Shown: positions 19,201 to 29,068, counted from the stretch's first letter. The stretch is DNA of 64,000 bases from JAISST01 sp050434145 (GCF_050434145.1 NZ_JBNPVX010000013.1:1-64000), one strand, 5' to 3'. Program-made: numbers and translations. Notes: generated by a model from the sequence alone, not told the origin.

Positions 19201-22200
19201 GTTGCAGCAGACTATGCTGATAGTTCGAGTAATGCAGCAGAAAAATTAGCTGCTAAATATCTTGACATGGACAATGTAGATGTTGTTTTAAAAGCTGATG
19301 GAATTAATGTTGGAATATTTGATGGAGAGTCTTTTAATTATACCAGTGAATCAGGATATTTATCAGATCTTGGAGATTTTGCAAAATTAAATAGTCTCAC
19401 AAAAGATCCAAGTGTAATAAATTATGATAGTTATTTAATTAATGGTTCATTAAATATAACTACAGGTACAATTAATTTGGATACTGCAACAGCTGCAGAT
19501 GGGTTTAAAAATATCACAATGCAAAATGAAAAAGTGACTTTTTCTCCTACTACTACAGTCTCATCTACTGCTGGTAATGGTCTGTCTTTAGGATCAAATT
19601 CTACAGCAATAGATAATACGAGTACAGCATTTATTAATAAAGGAATTTTTAATATTGCTGATGGCACAAAAGCTCCAGTGGTTTTATATACCAATTATGG
19701 AACAGTGGATAACCAAGGGACAATCAATCTTACTATAGCAAATGATAATACAGGAGTTGCTATAGCTGGAGTAAATGGAAGTGAGCTTGAAAATAGTGGA
19801 ACTGTTAATATATCAAGTAGTCTTGCTTCTCCAAATAGTTCTAATAATATGGTTGTAGGTATAGCAGGATTTGCAACAAATCCTAGTGGCTCTCCAGAAA
19901 TATATGGTACTGATGGAAGTGCAACAGAAGATCCAGTAAAAATTACAAATACTGGTAATATTACTATTACAGGAAATTATGGAATAGGCATTTATGCTAA
20001 TAATAATAATAGTGCAGGGCAAGCTAAAATAACTGTCACTGCCAATAGAACTGCCACTTCTGGGGTAATAAGTTCTGGAAATAATAGTACAGGAATAATG
20101 ATGGAAGGAACAAATGGCGGAGAAATAAAAGTAAGTAGTACGACTGGTACTGGAGATATATCTGTAGGTACTGATAGTATGGGAATATATGCAGATAACT
20201 CTAAATTAACTCTTGCTACTAATTATGGTATTGCAATGGGTGATGATAGTGTGGGAATATATACTAAGGGAACAGCAACAATAAATGGAACTGGAAAAAC
20301 TTTAACTATAGCATCTTCAGGTGGAACTCATACTAAAGCTGCAGCAGGAATCTTTTATGATGGAACAGGTGGAAGTCTTACAAATAATATAAATATAGTA
20401 AATAGCATAACTACATCTGGAACTTCTACTGCAATTTATGCAAAAGGTAGTGGAACTTTAACTAACAATGGGACATTGACAGTGGCTGGAACAGGTGCAT
20501 ATGGAATAATTGTTGATAATGTAAATGCTACTAATACTAGCGGAGCGACTGTTACAATTACTGGAAATAATGGGATAGGAATCTATTCTGTAAACTCAAA
20601 TATATCAGCTTTTGGTAATGACTTAGTGTTATCTGGTGATGATTCAGTTGGAGTATACGCAAAAGCAGGGACAACAGCTAGAACAGTTACAATAAATGGG
20701 ACAGGGACTCTTACAGTCGCAGGAGATAAATCAGTTGGAGTGTATATAAAGGACACTGGAATTGGTAATATGAGATTAGCTAACAATACTTCTGCTATTG
20801 GCTTTACTAATCCAGGGACTCCTTCCATTTCTACAACAAAAGTTGGGATATATTTGGATGATACTGGGACAGCAACAAATACTAATAGTGGTACTATAGC
20901 AATAAATGATTATAATGTTGGAATATTCGCAAAGAAGGCAAATATTACTAATACTGGTGCTTTAACAATATCTGGTAATGGAGCAACTGGAATTTTTATT
21001 GATAATTCTGGTACAGGTGCACAAACAACAAATATAAGTGGAAACTCAATAGGTGTTACAACGACTAGTATGGTTACAACAGATTTGGCACTAGGAGTTT
21101 ATGCAAAAGGTAATAATATAGAAATAAGTTCTGGAGCAACGTCAAATATATCAGTATCACCAAATGCAGTAGGGATTTATCTAGATGGTAATAATACTAG
21201 TAAAATGACAGGAAATTATAATTATTCTTTATCTTCAGAAGGAAGTAATAGTAAGATAGGGATAGGTAGTTATTATAAAAATGGAGCTTATGGGGATACA
21301 GGTACTATTACAATAGAAAGTACATCAACTGCAATGGTAAGTGGAGAAAGTATAAGACCAATAGGATTATTCTATGGTACTGGATCAACCAAAAATGCTT
21401 CAGCCTTGACAATATCAAGTACTAGTGATGAAGTAATAGGTATCTATGGAAAAGGATTGACTTTTACTAATGAGACAACAGGAACTATTGATATAAATAC
21501 AAAAAGTATAGGAGCATATTTTACTGGTACAGATCTGACTAATAATGGTACTATCAATATGGCATCAGGAATTTCAGGAGGAATAGGGTTATACTTAGTT
21601 GGCGGAACTTCGAGTAATAATGCTGTAATCACTGTTAATGGAAATAGTTCAATAGGAATAGTGGCTACCAAAGATACTGCAACTTCGGCAACTGTTACTA
21701 ATACTTCTACAATAACATTAGCAAGTGGTAACTCTATAGGTGGTTATGCAGAAAAAGGCTCTACTTTCATTAATAGTGGAACAATTACAGGAACTTCTAC
21801 TGATAGTATTGGTGCATTTGCTCTGGGAAATGCAACTATTGAAAATACAGGGACTATAAGCACAGCTAATCTTGGAATGTATGGAGCTGGTGACGGTACA
21901 AATGGGGCAACAGTAAAAAATAGTGGTACTATAAATATAACTACTGCAAATAAAATGGGAATACTAGTAGAGAAAGATAGTTCTACTGCTAATTTGACAG
22001 GCGGAACAATCAGCAGTGTGGTAGGATTATCAGATATAATAGGTGTTGTGGCTAATAATACAGCTAAAGTAAATCTACAAGGAACTGATATATCTTTATC
22101 TGGTGATGATACTGTAGGAATATCTCTAACTAATAACTCAGTAGCAGATCTAGATAATGGCAATATAACTGTTGGACTTAATGGTACTGCTGTATATAGT

Positions 22201-25200
22201 AAAGATAGTACTCTAGATATAAGTGGTTATACTGGGACATTATCAATGGGAAATAAAGGAATAGGGTTATATATCGATAATACTACTTTTACAACAACTG
22301 CAGGTCAAAATTTGGCAATAACTTATACTGGTACTGATAAAGGTGTTGGTTTATATTATACAAATATAGCTGGATCACTTACTAATGATGTAACTGTAAA
22401 ACATAGTGCAGGTGGGCAAAACCTTGTACATATATTTAGTGATGGGCTTACACTTACAAATACTGCTAACCAAGAGATACTTGATGGTGGAATTGGAATC
22501 TATGGAGAAAATGCTTCTACAATAAGTAACCAAGGTCAATTAACTTTGACAGGAGATGATTCTGTAGGTATTTATCTAAATAGTGGTTCTATATTAACTG
22601 ATATAGGTGATATAGTGTCTACCAGTGCACCTTCTACTGGAAAGAGTAAAGTAGGAGTATATGTAAATAATGGAGATGTAACTGGAAGTAATCCTTATAA
22701 CTTTAATATTCCAGGCGGAATAGGTATGTATTTGGCAAATAATGTGGTAAGTTATAATGGAACTATAAATATTACAGGTAGTTCTCCTACTTCTACAGAA
22801 AGAACAATAGGTATTTATGTAGCAGAAACAGTACCTGCAGGGAATCTTGTGAGTAATATAAATGTAACAGGAGCAGATGCAATAGGATTATATCTAGCTG
22901 CAGATGCAAGTGGTACACCAGCAGCAGATATTACATTTGATGGTGATATTACAATAACTGGTTCAAGTACTGGAAATAGAGGATTGGGAGCATACTTAGA
23001 TAAAAATACAACTTTTACATTAGGGGCGACTGGTTCGATGACTATAGGTGGAGATAACAATATAGGATTCTATGTAAGTAATGGCGCTCATCTAAATGTA
23101 ACAGGTGGAACAGTAACTAATACAGTAGATGGAATATTTGCTTATTTAGATAATGGACACTTGCATTTTACAGGTGGATTGTCACCAATAAATGTAAATT
23201 ATGCTAATGTAATAGTGAATGGGCCATCAGCAACAATGATAAATGATACCATAATAAATGTAGGTAATGGTGGATTGCAAGGAGCTGGAGGTGCTACAAT
23301 AACCAATGGTGTTACTGGAGTAATAAATGGAACGACAGTTAATGCTAAAGGGATGGTAGGAACTGGTACAGGGACTAATCTTATAAATGATGGTTCAATA
23401 GTGTTTACAGGATCAAGTTCTGTTGGAATTTATACAGAAAATGGTGCTCATGGTATTTCTACTGGAGATGTAACTGTAGGAGATGCATCTGTAGCATACT
23501 ATGCAGGACAAGTCAGTGGAGTGAAGGGAACTTTGGAAATAACAGGTACTACTACTATAGGCGAACAATCATCTATAATGTATGCTAATGGTGGTGATAT
23601 TGACTACAAAGCAGGAGATATAACTGTAGGAAATAAAATGACTGCTCTTACAATAGAAGATGCAGGTTCGATAGTTGATTTTTATAATAGTAATATCAAT
23701 GTAAATGCTGGTGGAGTAGGAGTGTATGTCACTGGAACAGGAAGCTATGATACTGGAGTAGTAAACTTAGATAAATTATTAGTAAATAATAATGGAGTAG
23801 GTATTTATCTTGATAACTCTACTATTGCATTTAATGATAACCAAACAATAGAATTGAATGGTGATAATGCAATAGGAATATTGGGAGCTAAAGCAGGGAC
23901 TATTGATTATACAGGCAATATGACTGGAACTGCAAAAGAAACAAAAGGAATAGTATCTATAGGTGCTAATGCCAATGCAAAAAACAGTGGAACAATTAAT
24001 ATGACTGGTGATTCTGGAATAGGGTTATTTGGTGAAAATGCAAATCTAATAGAAAATACATCATCTGGAAATATTACAATTGCCAAAGGAATAGGAAGTG
24101 CTTCTTCAGTAGGAATATATGGTAAAAATTCTGTTACCACATCTAATGCTGGTACTGTAACAGTAGCAGAAGATGGAGTAGGAATGTATGGGGAAAATAC
24201 TAGTATAATAAACACTGGAAATCTAAATAACACAGTAGGATATTCAACTGGAATTTATGGGGAGAACGCAGTAGCAACAAACAATGGTAATATAAATTTT
24301 GGAGACATGGCAAATGGTATATTTGTAGCAAATGGGGTTATAAACAATAATGCAAATGTTACTGTTGGTAATGGAACAAAAACTGTGAAACTAGGAAGTA
24401 ATCCTACAGAGTATGATATAAAAGCTAGTGTAGGAATCTATGGTGGTGGAAATACTGATGTATATCATAATAATGGGGCAACAATAACTACTGGAAATTA
24501 TGGTGTAGGAATAGCTGGTGAAACAGGCTATATAGAAGCTACAAATGGTTCCAATTTCACTCTAGGTGAAGAGTCGATTTATATGTATACTGATGCTGGA
24601 ACAGGAACTAACTATGCTACTTTGACATTGAGTGATTATAGTGTAGGAATGTATGCAAATACAGGAAGTCTTGTTAATGAGTCAGTAATAAATGTAGGTA
24701 AATCTAGTGTTGTTACTAATGATGTAAAAATATCAGTAGGTATGGCTACAGGAACGAATACAACAGATCCAGTAACTGGAGTGGTAAACCATATTGGTGG
24801 AGGAACTATTACTAATAATGCAACAATTAATGTAGGAGAGAAGAATGGTGTTGGTATGATTGCTAACAATCCTACAGGGAAAGGAATAAATAATGGAGTA
24901 ATTAATGTAACAGGAGACCAAGCTTATGGTATGGAAGGTAGTGAAGAATCTACAATTATAAATAAAGGAAGTATTCTTGTTACAGGTACTGGTTCTAGAG
25001 GAATGGCAGCTACCACTGGAACAAAGGTTATAAACGACTATGGTGCTACAATAGAAGTAAAAGGAATGAATTCAGAAGGAATATATGTAGATAGAAAAGC
25101 AGAAGCATACAATTATGGAGATATTATTGTAGATGGAGCTGGAAATTATGGCATATATGTAGGACAAGGTGGAGTAGTTGAAAATGAAGGAACAATCATC

Positions 25201-26721
25201 TTGAAAAATGGTGCAGCTAAGGTATTTGAAGGTGGCGGGACTATAGTAAATGTTGGGAAAATAACTATAGATAGTCATGGTCCTACTGTAAGTATGGATG
25301 GAATCACTCTGAATAACTCAGGTGTTATAACTGTAAATGGTGCCCTAGATTTTGGAAAGATATCTATAGGTGGTACTGATGGATATATTGGGACTATCAA
25401 TGCTGATACTTTTGAAAGTGGTGAAATGATAGTATTGCCGACTTTAACACAGGGAAATAATGATACAGTGAAAGTAGTGCAATACTTAAATGGAGCTATT
25501 AATGTTCCTAATAATGGAACTCTTACTGCAATATCACATTCTGTAACATGGCTTGCTGACTTACAAGCTTGTCCTGACAACCCAAATACTTACAGAATAG
25601 TAATGGTAAAAATACCATATAATTATTTATTTGAAGGAACACCAGCTGTGGAGTTAGGAAAAGGGTTGGATGAAATCTATGAAGGTGCTACAGGAAAAGA
25701 ACTTTCAATGTTTGATGCTATTGATAATATCACTAATAAAGATGAACTTGGAGCAGTTATGGATATGGAGATTAGGGGAAATGTATATGCTAACCTTCAA
25801 GAAAGAATCTTGGAAATTAATGATACTTTTGATAGTGCATTTGAAAACTTGAGACATGATAGATTATATACTAAGGATAGTCTAAAAATTGGTGCAATTA
25901 CAGCTGGAGGTAAAGTAAAAGATAAAAATGCTGCAATAGAGAACTATGATCACAGAACATTGGGAGTAATGTTATTGCAAGAATATGATCATAGAAAAGT
26001 AGGTAGAAAATCCAATTGGAGTGTAGGATTTGCACAAACAAAATTTGATTTTGATAATGATTCTGAAGAGACTGTATATTCAATTAATTTAGGTGTAGGA
26101 TATGAAGACTACATAGGTGATAGTACAAATCTTAAATGGCATTCAAGAGCAGAAGTAAGTATAAATCATCATGATATGGATAGAAAAATTCATTTGAATA
26201 ATGGAACTTATACAAATAATGGTAAGTTCTGGTCTGCAAAAGGAATTTGGACTAATAAATTGAGATATGAAATTCCTACAGAAAGCAATATGATCAGAGC
26301 TGGAATATATGGATCATTGAAGTTAGGATATGGAAAATATCAAGATTTCAAAGAAAGTGGGGATGGAATGAGATTGCATGTTAAATCAAATGATATGTAT
26401 TTCATAAGACCAGGAATAGGAGCAGATGTTGCATTTACCAAATATACAAAAAGAGGTAAATTTGTCTTAACAGGAAAAGCTTTATTTGAATATGAATTTG
26501 GAAAACAATATGATGGAGCAAATCAAGCTAAAATACGTGATACAGAATCAGGGTATTATGGTTTAGAGAAACCAAAAGATATGGATGCAGTATTTAGATT
26601 AGGTGCAGAATTGAAATACGAAACAAGATATGGGCATAGTATCGGACTAGAAGTGATGAGAAAAGAAGGAAATGTGGACAGTACAAGAGTTGGATTAAAC
26701 TTGATGTATAGATTTGATTAA
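16249..26721 (+). CDS. Giant type V autotransporter (surface adhesin-like), copy 2
   Basis: Protein of 3490 aa with the same plan as the autotransporter at 2350-12720 but clearly diverged. Residues 1-41 are the shared leader (LKRFLKKKISYTAGLLVSF), followed by a short coiled coil (about 45-90). Residues about 205-335 form a Pro/Val/Thr-rich stalk, then a very long Gly/Asn/Thr-rich passenger with G-[IVL]-[YF] turns. The beta barrel covers about the last 280 residues. The start is set at ATG 16249 because AGGAGG lies just upstream and the leader begins there. The chain ends in MYRFD: one Asp follows the terminal aromatic residue that the barrel-assembly signal normally uses. Two full-length, intact but different copies suggest paralogues kept for different ligands or antigenic variety. 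Confidence 0.9.
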   Translation: MKEKVQAESSLKRFLKKKISYTAGLLVSFLITGAIGLASATDVVDLESQVKTSQEALIESIELQKNSVQELLDANEARLKELKQDHMSLIRQGDWYSKPWYPSYFGSLMGWYDYSDSVSKDWKGSARGNTRMDDTRSLFNAMLSEKEAGEHGSILAATQHTHYGRYARYGSGFYSSGWINKTEAYNTNTNVYDYEDRIIILPVVKVPELTKPTAPVVSVNLPATPAKVTQPAASVPSIPAINVNIAQPSVTAPSAPSIPTITVPNLSPITVTDPGVSPSAPTVAVNPSEPNFNINPTPPTLNMSVANVATIPTITVVPPTATTPNPQPNANPYGLFDFQSGNQVNKSSAGVSYNGGGATYWAGMDDTLNYRPGQDSGSSSSRRSSIIYMNGQGATGGFSLSNVNVYAAGKGSSTGKDGEIAIHTVWDGTLSNVKGWLGGQATFISIETWHGGTLTFNNVNVKIVEDNSSIDNSIFYIYPSTYEAINTGHNAHRYRGGFVGTVNADLTTNRNSVYVQSGISGSFKIVSQGTYRLEGSGNTVYSGLGYSPDYEKIKGHGGPIYNTVAFKPSLQFDTAPESYGDNNVMIFFNTKTAFANLPGIYPAGSETISGAEKPFIGFYQGQIKATAKIGEFLSISHGTTQTGYGQTLGTNQEVNANVGIYSKSGQRSEIGTFADLGAPSPSSIMADYSLDPIHNLEIANIDIRFGKYSKDGVMIIADLGTVIDIANPGGGVAGNGEINGGSSNRFSDGINGHTTSESDTATSTVIAFATGAFNNAIHQLGSGVGSLNGKGSEINIYIPLTMTSKEGIAFFAKDKGIINAKSAVPYDSAPAYNATNVATGYKSIIGYADGVGSKIKIDGSIKAIDSSVGALANKYQNIGAFSSAGGNIVVSGKAEINGIGAFADGNNSKIEMKNISNIINSGLKGGVVAINNGKVEFAGTINHGVTGAPGNYNNTVPFYATNGGKVDFTGSTTVNMYKGLLVNGVAADYADSSSNAAEKLAAKYLDMDNVDVVLKADGINVGIFDGESFNYTSESGYLSDLGDFAKLNSLTKDPSVINYDSYLINGSLNITTGTINLDTATAADGFKNITMQNEKVTFSPTTTVSSTAGNGLSLGSNSTAIDNTSTAFINKGIFNIADGTKAPVVLYTNYGTVDNQGTINLTIANDNTGVAIAGVNGSELENSGTVNISSSLASPNSSNNMVVGIAGFATNPSGSPEIYGTDGSATEDPVKITNTGNITITGNYGIGIYANNNNSAGQAKITVTANRTATSGVISSGNNSTGIMMEGTNGGEIKVSSTTGTGDISVGTDSMGIYADNSKLTLATNYGIAMGDDSVGIYTKGTATINGTGKTLTIASSGGTHTKAAAGIFYDGTGGSLTNNINIVNSITTSGTSTAIYAKGSGTLTNNGTLTVAGTGAYGIIVDNVNATNTSGATVTITGNNGIGIYSVNSNISAFGNDLVLSGDDSVGVYAKAGTTARTVTINGTGTLTVAGDKSVGVYIKDTGIGNMRLANNTSAIGFTNPGTPSISTTKVGIYLDDTGTATNTNSGTIAINDYNVGIFAKKANITNTGALTISGNGATGIFIDNSGTGAQTTNISGNSIGVTTTSMVTTDLALGVYAKGNNIEISSGATSNISVSPNAVGIYLDGNNTSKMTGNYNYSLSSEGSNSKIGIGSYYKNGAYGDTGTITIESTSTAMVSGESIRPIGLFYGTGSTKNASALTISSTSDEVIGIYGKGLTFTNETTGTIDINTKSIGAYFTGTDLTNNGTINMASGISGGIGLYLVGGTSSNNAVITVNGNSSIGIVATKDTATSATVTNTSTITLASGNSIGGYAEKGSTFINSGTITGTSTDSIGAFALGNATIENTGTISTANLGMYGAGDGTNGATVKNSGTINITTANKMGILVEKDSSTANLTGGTISSVVGLSDIIGVVANNTAKVNLQGTDISLSGDDTVGISLTNNSVADLDNGNITVGLNGTAVYSKDSTLDISGYTGTLSMGNKGIGLYIDNTTFTTTAGQNLAITYTGTDKGVGLYYTNIAGSLTNDVTVKHSAGGQNLVHIFSDGLTLTNTANQEILDGGIGIYGENASTISNQGQLTLTGDDSVGIYLNSGSILTDIGDIVSTSAPSTGKSKVGVYVNNGDVTGSNPYNFNIPGGIGMYLANNVVSYNGTINITGSSPTSTERTIGIYVAETVPAGNLVSNINVTGADAIGLYLAADASGTPAADITFDGDITITGSSTGNRGLGAYLDKNTTFTLGATGSMTIGGDNNIGFYVSNGAHLNVTGGTVTNTVDGIFAYLDNGHLHFTGGLSPINVNYANVIVNGPSATMINDTIINVGNGGLQGAGGATITNGVTGVINGTTVNAKGMVGTGTGTNLINDGSIVFTGSSSVGIYTENGAHGISTGDVTVGDASVAYYAGQVSGVKGTLEITGTTTIGEQSSIMYANGGDIDYKAGDITVGNKMTALTIEDAGSIVDFYNSNINVNAGGVGVYVTGTGSYDTGVVNLDKLLVNNNGVGIYLDNSTIAFNDNQTIELNGDNAIGILGAKAGTIDYTGNMTGTAKETKGIVSIGANANAKNSGTINMTGDSGIGLFGENANLIENTSSGNITIAKGIGSASSVGIYGKNSVTTSNAGTVTVAEDGVGMYGENTSIINTGNLNNTVGYSTGIYGENAVATNNGNINFGDMANGIFVANGVINNNANVTVGNGTKTVKLGSNPTEYDIKASVGIYGGGNTDVYHNNGATITTGNYGVGIAGETGYIEATNGSNFTLGEESIYMYTDAGTGTNYATLTLSDYSVGMYANTGSLVNESVINVGKSSVVTNDVKISVGMATGTNTTDPVTGVVNHIGGGTITNNATINVGEKNGVGMIANNPTGKGINNGVINVTGDQAYGMEGSEESTIINKGSILVTGTGSRGMAATTGTKVINDYGATIEVKGMNSEGIYVDRKAEAYNYGDIIVDGAGNYGIYVGQGGVVENEGTIILKNGAAKVFEGGGTIVNVGKITIDSHGPTVSMDGITLNNSGVITVNGALDFGKISIGGTDGYIGTINADTFESGEMIVLPTLTQGNNDTVKVVQYLNGAINVPNNGTLTAISHSVTWLADLQACPDNPNTYRIVMVKIPYNYLFEGTPAVELGKGLDEIYEGATGKELSMFDAIDNITNKDELGAVMDMEIRGNVYANLQERILEINDTFDSAFENLRHDRLYTKDSLKIGAITAGGKVKDKNAAIENYDHRTLGVMLLQEYDHRKVGRKSNWSVGFAQTKFDFDNDSEETVYSINLGVGYEDYIGDSTNLKWHSRAEVSINHHDMDRKIHLNNGTYTNNGKFWSAKGIWTNKLRYEIPTESNMIRAGIYGSLKLGYGKYQDFKESGDGMRLHVKSNDMYFIRPGIGADVAFTKYTKRGKFVLTGKALFEYEFGKQYDGANQAKIRDTESGYYGLEKPKDMDAVFRLGAELKYETRYGHSIGLEVMRKEGNVDSTRVGLNLMYRFD

Positions 26722-26750
26722 GAGATAATTTTAAAAAATGATGATTACTG

Positions 26751-26780
26751 ATAGAAGAGGGTGTGACACTCCTCTTCTAT
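26751..26780. terminator. Hairpin after autotransporter 2
   Basis: ATAGAAGAGG (26751-26760) pairs perfectly with CCTCTTCTAT (26771-26780), and the loop contains a further GTGT/ACAC pair. It lies 30 bp after the stop codon. The T-run is poor, so termination strength is uncertain. Confidence 0.55.
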
Positions 26781-26871
26781 TGTGATTGAAAATTATGATG
26801 TATAATGTGCAGTGGAACATAATTTGGATTAATTTATTAATCTTGCAAAAAAATTAAGAGGTGTAATTATT

Positions 26872-27330
26872 TTGAAATTGAAATTTGAAAACCAATTAAC
26901 AACACAAGAAATAAATGAAGGAGCAACTTCTTTTATTTTGAGAAAAATGTTGCGTAGCATTTTTCTAATGATTGGAGTAGGGGCGGCATTTGCCCTGATG
27001 AACAGGGCAAATGTCAATACTGCTCAAAGTCTTGTACCGATTGGGATATTAATACTTGTAGTAGTAGGTGCTCATTTTTTTCTGAGAAAAAATTTAATAG
27101 CTCAATTTTCACCAGAAAAAGTAGCAACATTTATCTTTGAAGATGAAAATTTGGAAATTATAAATGCTGAAGGTCAGAAATTTCAATATGACCTGAGCAG
27201 AATGAAAATAATAAATAGTAAGAATGTTTTATTATTAATATTTACAAAAAATAGTTTTGCTATAATATCTAAGAAAAAGACAGGATATGAAAATATTGAA
27301 GAAATAAAGAACCTTTTTAAAAAGAAATAA
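26872..27330 (+). CDS. YcxB-like small membrane protein
   Basis: Protein of 152 aa starting at TTG 26872, with AAGAGGTG 8 nt upstream. Two hydrophobic segments (about 34-50 and 53-72) form a helical hairpin. The C-terminal half is a soluble, beta-rich domain containing YDLSRMKIINSKNVLLLIF, then AIISKKK. This layout (two N-terminal helices and a C-terminal PH-like domain reading F-x-Y-x-x-I/L-x-x-I) resembles the YcxB-like family of unknown function. It is flanked by hairpins on both sides and so is probably a single-gene unit. The family assignment is by general pattern only. Confidence 0.5.
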   Translation: MKLKFENQLTTQEINEGATSFILRKMLRSIFLMIGVGAAFALMNRANVNTAQSLVPIGILILVVVGAHFFLRKNLIAQFSPEKVATFIFEDENLEIINAEGQKFQYDLSRMKIINSKNVLLLIFTKNSFAIISKKKTGYENIEEIKNLFKKK

Positions 27331-27340
27331 ATATGTATAC

Positions 27341-27373
27341 CCAGTCTTTTTTCTAAAGGACTGGATTTTTTTT
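27341..27373 (+). terminator. Rho-independent terminator
   Basis: CCAGTC at 27341-27346 pairs with GACTGG at 27359-27364, followed by a run of eight T. It ends the YcxB-like gene 10 bp after its stop codon. Confidence 0.8.
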
Positions 27374-27442
27374 AGTTTGGTGGTATACTCTTATTATTAT
27401 ATGAATTTTTTTGATAAATGACAATGTAGGGAGGTCCTTATT

Positions 27443-29068
27443 ATGAAAGTTATAATAATCGGAGGTGTAGCAGCAGGTACAAAAGTAGCTGCAAAATTAA
27501 AAAGAGAATCAGAAAATAATGAAGTAATTATACTTAACAAAGGAAAAAATATTTCTTATGCTGGTTGTGGATTGCCTTATTATGTAGGAAATGTAGTAAA
27601 AATGAAAGAGGATCTAATAGTGAATACTCCAGAGATGTTTGAAAAACGGACTGGTGCAGTGGTACATACTGAGGTAGAAGTAGTGAACATAGACAGAGAA
27701 AATAAAAATGTAACAGCTTTGGATTTAAGCACAGGTCACAAGGTAAAATATCCTTATGACAAGTTAGTTATTGCTACTGGAGCTAGAGCAACCAAACCAC
27801 CTGTAGAAGGGATTGATCTCCCAGAAGTATATACTATGAGAGAACCAGATGATGCAATAAAATTGCGAGATGATATAAGAGAAAAAAGGTTGAAGAGAGT
27901 AGCTGTAATAGGTGGCGGATATATTGGAATGGAATTAATTGAAAATCTTTTATTACAGGGAATATCAGTATACCTAGTAGAGATGGCTCCTAGAATACTT
28001 ATGCCATTTGATAAAGAATTTTCAGAAAAAATAAAGGAAATAGTCAAAGAAAATGGAGTAATAGTTCTGACAGATACAAAATTAGAAGGAATATATGGTA
28101 ATGGAAAAGTAGAGAAAATAAAAACTTCATGTGGAGATATAGAAGTAGATGGTGTAGTATTGTCAGCAGGAATAAAGCCTAATACAGAATTTTTAAAAAG
28201 TAGTGGATTGACATTAATGGCAAATGGGACAATACAGGTAAATGAATACATGGAAACGAATGATCCTAATATTTATGCTGCTGGTGATTGTGTATCAGTA
28301 AAAAATAGTATAACAGGGGATCTTGTATGGTCACCAATGGGGTCATCTGCCAACATAGAAGGCAGGTTATTAGCTCAAAATTTATTAGGGGCTAAGAAAG
28401 CTTACAAAGGTGTACTAGGAACAGCTGTAGCAAAAATTCCTGGTATAAACGTTGGTAAGACTGGTCTTAATGAAGAAGATGCTAAGAAACATGGATTTGA
28501 ACCTATAAGTGTAGTAGCAGTGGTTGATGATAAAACTCACTATTACCCTAATGCCACTACATTTACTATAAAATTAATAGCCGATAGAAAAACATTGAAA
28601 ATATTAGGTGTAGAAGTTATGGGGAAAGGAAGTGTAGATAAAATTGTGGATATTATGGTAATGTGCATATCTATGGATGGAACACTACATGATTTGGAAG
28701 ATTTAGATTTTTCTTATGCACCACCTTTCTCTACTGCAATACATCCTTTAGTGCATGTTGCTAATATATTATTTAATAAAATTAATAATGAACTAATATC
28801 ACTTACTCCCATAGAATTTGAGGAGATACACAAAGATAAATTAAAAATAGTAGATGCTGGAATAGGGGGACCACTTAATAATTTTCCATCTGTGTCTTTA
28901 ACTGATCTCGGAAAGGAACCAGATAATATTGATAAAAATGAAGAAATATTATTAGTATGTAAAAGAGGAAAAGGTGCTTATTTAGTTCAATGTAGATTAA
29001 AATCTTATGGTTACCAAAATACAAAAGTTTTGGAAGGTGGAAGTACTTTTAATATTGTAGAAAAATAG
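27443..29068 (+). CDS. CoA-disulfide-reductase-type oxidoreductase with rhodanese-like tail
   Basis: Flavoprotein of 541 aa. Residues 1-10 carry the FAD-binding GGVAAG-type motif, with redox Cys42 in SYAGCGLPYY, the signature of CoA-disulfide reductase/NADH oxidase. A second GGGYIGME motif (about 155) binds NAD(P)H, and YAAGDC (about 280) closes the FAD site. The dimerisation domain runs to about 445. The tail (about 465-541) is rhodanese-like, but its active loop reads CKRGKG instead of C-x-x-G-x-R, and the usual D-V-R motif reads V-D-A-G. Substrate binding there may therefore be changed or lost. The family reduces CoA disulfide, CoA persulfide or oxygen with NAD(P)H and helps keep thiols reduced in anaerobes. 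Start has GGGAGG 9 nt upstream. It is single and flanked by terminators. A four-domain paralogue lies at 48252-50684. Confidence 0.85.
   Translation: MKVIIIGGVAAGTKVAAKLKRESENNEVIILNKGKNISYAGCGLPYYVGNVVKMKEDLIVNTPEMFEKRTGAVVHTEVEVVNIDRENKNVTALDLSTGHKVKYPYDKLVIATGARATKPPVEGIDLPEVYTMREPDDAIKLRDDIREKRLKRVAVIGGGYIGMELIENLLLQGISVYLVEMAPRILMPFDKEFSEKIKEIVKENGVIVLTDTKLEGIYGNGKVEKIKTSCGDIEVDGVVLSAGIKPNTEFLKSSGLTLMANGTIQVNEYMETNDPNIYAAGDCVSVKNSITGDLVWSPMGSSANIEGRLLAQNLLGAKKAYKGVLGTAVAKIPGINVGKTGLNEEDAKKHGFEPISVVAVVDDKTHYYPNATTFTIKLIADRKTLKILGVEVMGKGSVDKIVDIMVMCISMDGTLHDLEDLDFSYAPPFSTAIHPLVHVANILFNKINNELISLTPIEFEEIHKDKLKIVDAGIGGPLNNFPSVSLTDLGKEPDNIDKNEEILLVCKRGKGAYLVQCRLKSYGYQNTKVLEGGSTFNIVEK

Noticed and set aside
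2350..26721. CRISPR-like or tandem DNA repeats in the surface genes
   Set aside because: The repetition is at protein level, degenerate and in frame (beta-helix turns). There are no identical direct repeats separated by unique spacers of constant length.
27754..28251. 165-codon open frame on the minus strand inside the CoA-disulfide reductase gene
   Set aside because: It lies wholly opposite a gene with clear domains, has no ribosome site and shows the composition expected of antisense reading of this gene. The same holds for other long antisense frames over the autotransporters (for example 4686-5123 and 21744-22163), the AtuA-like gene (41701-42069) and the four-domain reductase (48173-48655).
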